From JBCBRD01 sp039819785 (GTDB lineage: Bacteria; Pseudomonadota; Alphaproteobacteria; Rhizobiales; Hyphomicrobiaceae), in NCBI GenBank assembly GCA_039819785.1, contig JBCBRH010000019.1, positions 9,151 through 73,150 of the forward strand: a stretch of DNA of 64,000 nucleotides, written 5' to 3'. Position 1 is the stretch's first letter; the number at the start of each line of letters is the position of its first letter. The notes under the pieces were generated by a model. The model was not told the DNA's origin and ran no database searches. It saw only the letters and a program-made list of their open reading frames with translations. Below are positions 61,341-64,000 of this stretch, piece after piece. The position numbers and the translations under genes were made by a program.

Positions 61341-64000
61341 GTGATACCCGATCAATTTATTGCCACTTGGAAAAATTCCGACCTCAATGAGCGGCAAGGC
61401 GCACATATCCATTTCAACGGATTGTGCGATCTGCTTGGCGTTTCGAAACCCACCGGCACCTCCCTCATGGACCAGGGCTACGGGTTCGAAATCAACGTTG
61501 ATAAGACCGGCGGCGGAGCGGGCTATGCCGATGCCTGGAAGCGCAACTGCTTCGCGTGGGAATACAAGAGCCCCGGTAAGGACCTGAGCGAAGCGCTGAA
61601 GCAACTCCGCCTCTACTCTAGTGACCTCGAAAATCCGCCGCTGCTCATCGTCTCCGACATGCGGAGCATCGAGCTGCACACCAACTGGACGAGCATGGTC
61701 CAGGAGAAGCACGTGTTGCAGCTCGATGACCTAGCAGACGCCCGGCTCCGACAGAGGCTTAAGTGGGCCTTCGACGAAGCCACCGTCGAACTGCTCAAAC
61801 CTAAACGCTCCGCGAACGCGACGACCGAAGAAGTCGCAAGAAAGTTCGTCGCCCTTGCCCAGAATCTCCGCAACCGGGGCCACGATCCTGAAAAGGTCGC
61901 GCACTTTGTCAACCAGATGGTCTTCTGCATGTTCGCCGAGGACGTCGACCTGCTTCCCAATCGCGAGTTCGAGCGGATGCTGGATCAGAGCTTGGCGGAT
62001 CCCAACTATTTCCAAGGGCGTGCTGAATCCCTTTTCATGGCTATGGCTCAGAAGCACGGCCTGCATGGAAACCAGCGCATTGATTGGTTTAATGGTGGCC
62101 TATTCGAGGATAGCAGCGCTCTTCCGCTGAAGGCCGACGACATCCGCATCGCCGTTGATGCCGCCAGACAGAACTGGGCCGAAATCAACCCCTCGATCAT
62201 GGGCACGCTGTTCGAGCGCGGCCTCGACCCCTCTAAGCGTTCCCAGCTTGGTGCGCACTACACTGACGCTGAGAAGATCATGATGATCGTCAAGCTTGCG
62301 ATCATCGACCCGCTGCTCAAGGAGTGGGAGCAGTCGTGTACCCAGATCGCTAAACTCGCTGAAACTGCCAAGACCCACCGATCCAAGGGCGAGCGCACCA
62401 AGGCTCTCAAGGCCGCCACTACTGTGAAGGCGGAGTTCATCGAGCGCCTTAAGAACTTCCGCATTCTCGATCCGGCTTGCGGTTCTGGAAATTTTCTCTA
62501 CCTAGCCTTGAAAGCGCTCAAAGACATCGAGTACCGCGTCAACTTCGAGGCCGAGAGCCTAGGGCTCCCTCCCGCCTTCCCGGCGGTCGGTCCAGAGTGC
62601 GTCACCGGCATAGAGATCAACTCCTTCGCCGCTGAGCTCGCGCGCGTGGCTGTGTGGATCGGTGAAATTCAGTGGATGCGCGAGCACAATTTCAGCGCAT
62701 CGAAAGACCCTATTCTCAAGCCGCTTGAAACCATCGAATGCCGTGATGCCTTGCTTAATCCTGACGGTACAGAGGCAGAGTGGCCGCAGGCAGATGTCAT
62801 CATCGGTAACCCACCCTTCGTTGCTGCGCGCGACATGGGCCCGGAGATCGGCGAGGATTATACTGCCGCGGTGCGCAAACGCTTCTCGCCGTGGATGGAA
62901 GGCGGCGTCGACTTCGTCTGCTATTGGTTCATCAAAGCCGCCAAGCATCTTGAGGAGGGACAAGCCGACCGTGCCGGGCTTGTATGCACCAATTCCGTTC
63001 CACGCAGCGTGAGCCGCAAGGCCATCGACTTCATGGCTGAACGAGGCCACATCTTTGCCGCGACGAGCAACATGCTCTGGAACACGGCGCCGGCGCGCGG
63101 CGGCACGGGCAAATTCGCCGCCGTTCGCATTTCGATCATCTGCGTCGGTCGCTCGACGCCAGATCGCTTCATGCTCGACGGTCGCCAAGTGCCTGGCATT
63201 ACAACCGATCTATATGAACGCAATCCCGCGCAAGCCTTCGACCAAGAGGCAATCCTCGCCCTCACCGAAAACAAGGGCATCGCCTTCCAAGGCATTGTCC
63301 CACGAAGCGAGGTCAAAAAGATAGACAAGGAAAAACACAAACTCTCCGATGCTTCCTTCGCGGTCAGCGGCGAGGAAGGACGCAGGTTGCTGCTTACCCC
63401 CGGTAACCCGAACGGCAATCCCAACAGCGATGTCGTCAAACGCTACCTCGTCGCCGAGGACATCACCGACCGTGATGAGGAGCGCTTCATTGTCGATTTC
63501 AGCGGCCTCACCGAAGAGCAGGCGGCGCAATATGCAGCGCCGTTCAAGTTCATCGAGCCGGTCAAGCTCCACAGGGCGCGCATGGCGCAGAAAGACGCCC
63601 TTGCTACTTGGTGGCAGTTCTGGCGCAGCCGCAACAGCTCGCGCGTGAAGCTCGCATCACTCAGCAGATACATCGCGACGCCGCGCAGTGCAAAACATCG
63701 CGTTTTCACCTTCGTCGATGCCCGAATCGTTCCCGACAACGCTGTAGTATGGTTCGCCACCGACAGCGTACTGCATCTTGGCCTACTTCACAGTCGCATT
63801 CATGAGGTGTGGACCCGCCGGCGCTGCTCCTATCAGGGTGTCGCCGATACCCCACGCTACAAGCATACCGACGTGTTTGTTCCCTTCCCATTCCCGCATG
63901 TCAACGCCGGCGGGTCCACACCTCATGAATGCGACTGTGAAGTAGGCCAAGATGCAGTACGCTGTCGGTGGCGAACCATACTACAGCGTTGTCGGGAACG
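61341..64000 (+). CDS. Type IIL (MmeI-like) restriction-methylation fusion protein, 3' end disrupted
   Basis: Frame opens at 61320; GTG 61341 gives VIPDQFIATWKNSDLNERQG, the usual N-terminus. The nuclease motif is D-X9-E-X-K (Asp64, Glu74, Lys76, in ADAWKRNCFAWEYK), the spacing reported for MmeI. A helical linker leads to the gamma-class N6-adenine methyltransferase with SAM motif DPACGSGNF (residues 377-385) and catalytic NPPF (490-493). The C-terminal part (residues about 650-850) is the target-recognition region, ending near YKHTDVFVPFPFP. Nuclease, methylase and specificity in one chain allow self-protecting restriction. From 63905 the frame reads the inverted copy of its own upstream DNA, so the true C-terminus is not visible. 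No separate nuclease gene is seen. Confidence 0.9.
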   Translation, partial: MIPDQFIATWKNSDLNERQGAHIHFNGLCDLLGVSKPTGTSLMDQGYGFEINVDKTGGGAGYADAWKRNCFAWEYKSPGKDLSEALKQLRLYSSDLENPPLLIVSDMRSIELHTNWTSMVQEKHVLQLDDLADARLRQRLKWAFDEATVELLKPKRSANATTEEVARKFVALAQNLRNRGHDPEKVAHFVNQMVFCMFAEDVDLLPNREFERMLDQSLADPNYFQGRAESLFMAMAQKHGLHGNQRIDWFNGGLFEDSSALPLKADDIRIAVDAARQNWAEINPSIMGTLFERGLDPSKRSQLGAHYTDAEKIMMIVKLAIIDPLLKEWEQSCTQIAKLAETAKTHRSKGERTKALKAATTVKAEFIERLKNFRILDPACGSGNFLYLALKALKDIEYRVNFEAESLGLPPAFPAVGPECVTGIEINSFAAELARVAVWIGEIQWMREHNFSASKDPILKPLETIECRDALLNPDGTEAEWPQADVIIGNPPFVAARDMGPEIGEDYTAAVRKRFSPWMEGGVDFVCYWFIKAAKHLEEGQADRAGLVCTNSVPRSVSRKAIDFMAERGHIFAATSNMLWNTAPARGGTGKFAAVRISIICVGRSTPDRFMLDGRQVPGITTDLYERNPAQAFDQEAILALTENKGIAFQGIVPRSEVKKIDKEKHKLSDASFAVSGEEGRRLLLTPGNPNGNPNSDVVKRYLVAEDITDRDEERFIVDFSGLTEEQAAQYAAPFKFIEPVKLHRARMAQKDALATWWQFWRSRNSSRVKLASLSRYIATPRSAKHRVFTFVDARIVPDNAVVWFATDSVLHLGLLHSRIHEVWTRRRCSYQGVADTPRYKHTDVFVPFPFPHVNAGGSTPHECDCEVGQDAVRCRWRTILQRCRE
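63728..64000. repeat. Perfect 96-bp inverted repeat at the window end
   Basis: Positions 63728-63823 reappear as exact reverse complement at 63905-64000, separated by an 81-bp loop (63824-63904). The left arm lies inside the coding sequence of the restriction gene. The right arm ends at the last base shown, so its true extent is unknown. Confidence 0.97.

Noticed and set aside
62559..63188. Minus-strand 209-codon frame and other long antisense frames (61311-61712, 62921-63439)
   Set aside because: They lie fully inside the restriction-methylation gene, whose plus-strand frame carries the nuclease and methylase motifs.

Overview
The window looks like a chromosomal segment of an alphaproteobacterium, most likely of the Hyphomicrobiales/Rhizobiales. 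The evidence is a ubiquinol-cytochrome c chaperone (CBP3-type) divergent from BamE, a PopZ/DUF2497 protein beside tolC and valS, folate-dependent TrmFO, and the order argS-SPOR-nagZ-scpA-scpB-tatABC-serS-surE-M23-yajC-secDF. The species is not identifiable by eye. Coding sequence is GC-rich and nearly all of it is housekeeping.

Layout. 1-8.5 kb: cytochrome bc1 chaperone (partial), bamE, H+-pyrophosphatase hppA, a DUF937 protein, a small secreted protein, trmFO, and a pair of small secreted proteins (one His/Arg/Tyr-rich, one with a twin CX3C motif). 8.5-15.6 kb, minus strand: a secreted SGNH hydrolase, then yajC-secD-secF followed by homologues of the mitochondrial complex I assembly factors NDUFAF3 and NDUFAF6. 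16-22.6 kb: a DUF815 ATPase, an L,D-transpeptidase, a small membrane protein, and an NlpD-type LysM/M23 lipoprotein (with a putative CtrA box) next to surE. 22.7-38.8 kb, mostly minus strand: serS, tatC/B/A, an orphan ABC ATPase, scpB/A, nagZ, a SPOR protein, argS and dgt, interrupted by plus-strand rtcB and a frameshifted Uma2 gene. 38.9-49.4 kb: erpA and xthA, ilvD with a Sel1-type protein, a DUF898-M48-DUF2939 group, a DUF302 protein and a lytic transglycosylase. 49.5-59.5 kb, minus strand: valS, popZ, two tandem tolC paralogues and pcm. 60.0-60.4 kb: tRNA-Cys and tRNA-Asn.

Beyond the tRNAs the character changes. About 950 bp carry no recognisable gene, and then a type IIL (MmeI-like) restriction-methylation fusion gene begins at 61341. 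It is interrupted near its 3' end by a perfect 96-bp inverted copy of itself that runs to the last base of the window.

The main theme is envelope biogenesis: Sec and Tat export, BamE, TolC, peptidoglycan synthesis and turnover (L,D-transpeptidase, NlpD-like factor, SPOR, NagZ, lytic transglycosylase), and polar/chromosome organisation (PopZ, ScpAB). I found no rRNA, CRISPR array, transposase or integrase. The least ordinary items are the foldback at the right end, the restriction gene beside the tRNAs, the A7-tract frameshift in the Uma2 gene, the twin CX3C secreted protein, a CtrA-like box before the NlpD-type gene, and several very small ORFs, one with a perfect Shine-Dalgarno.
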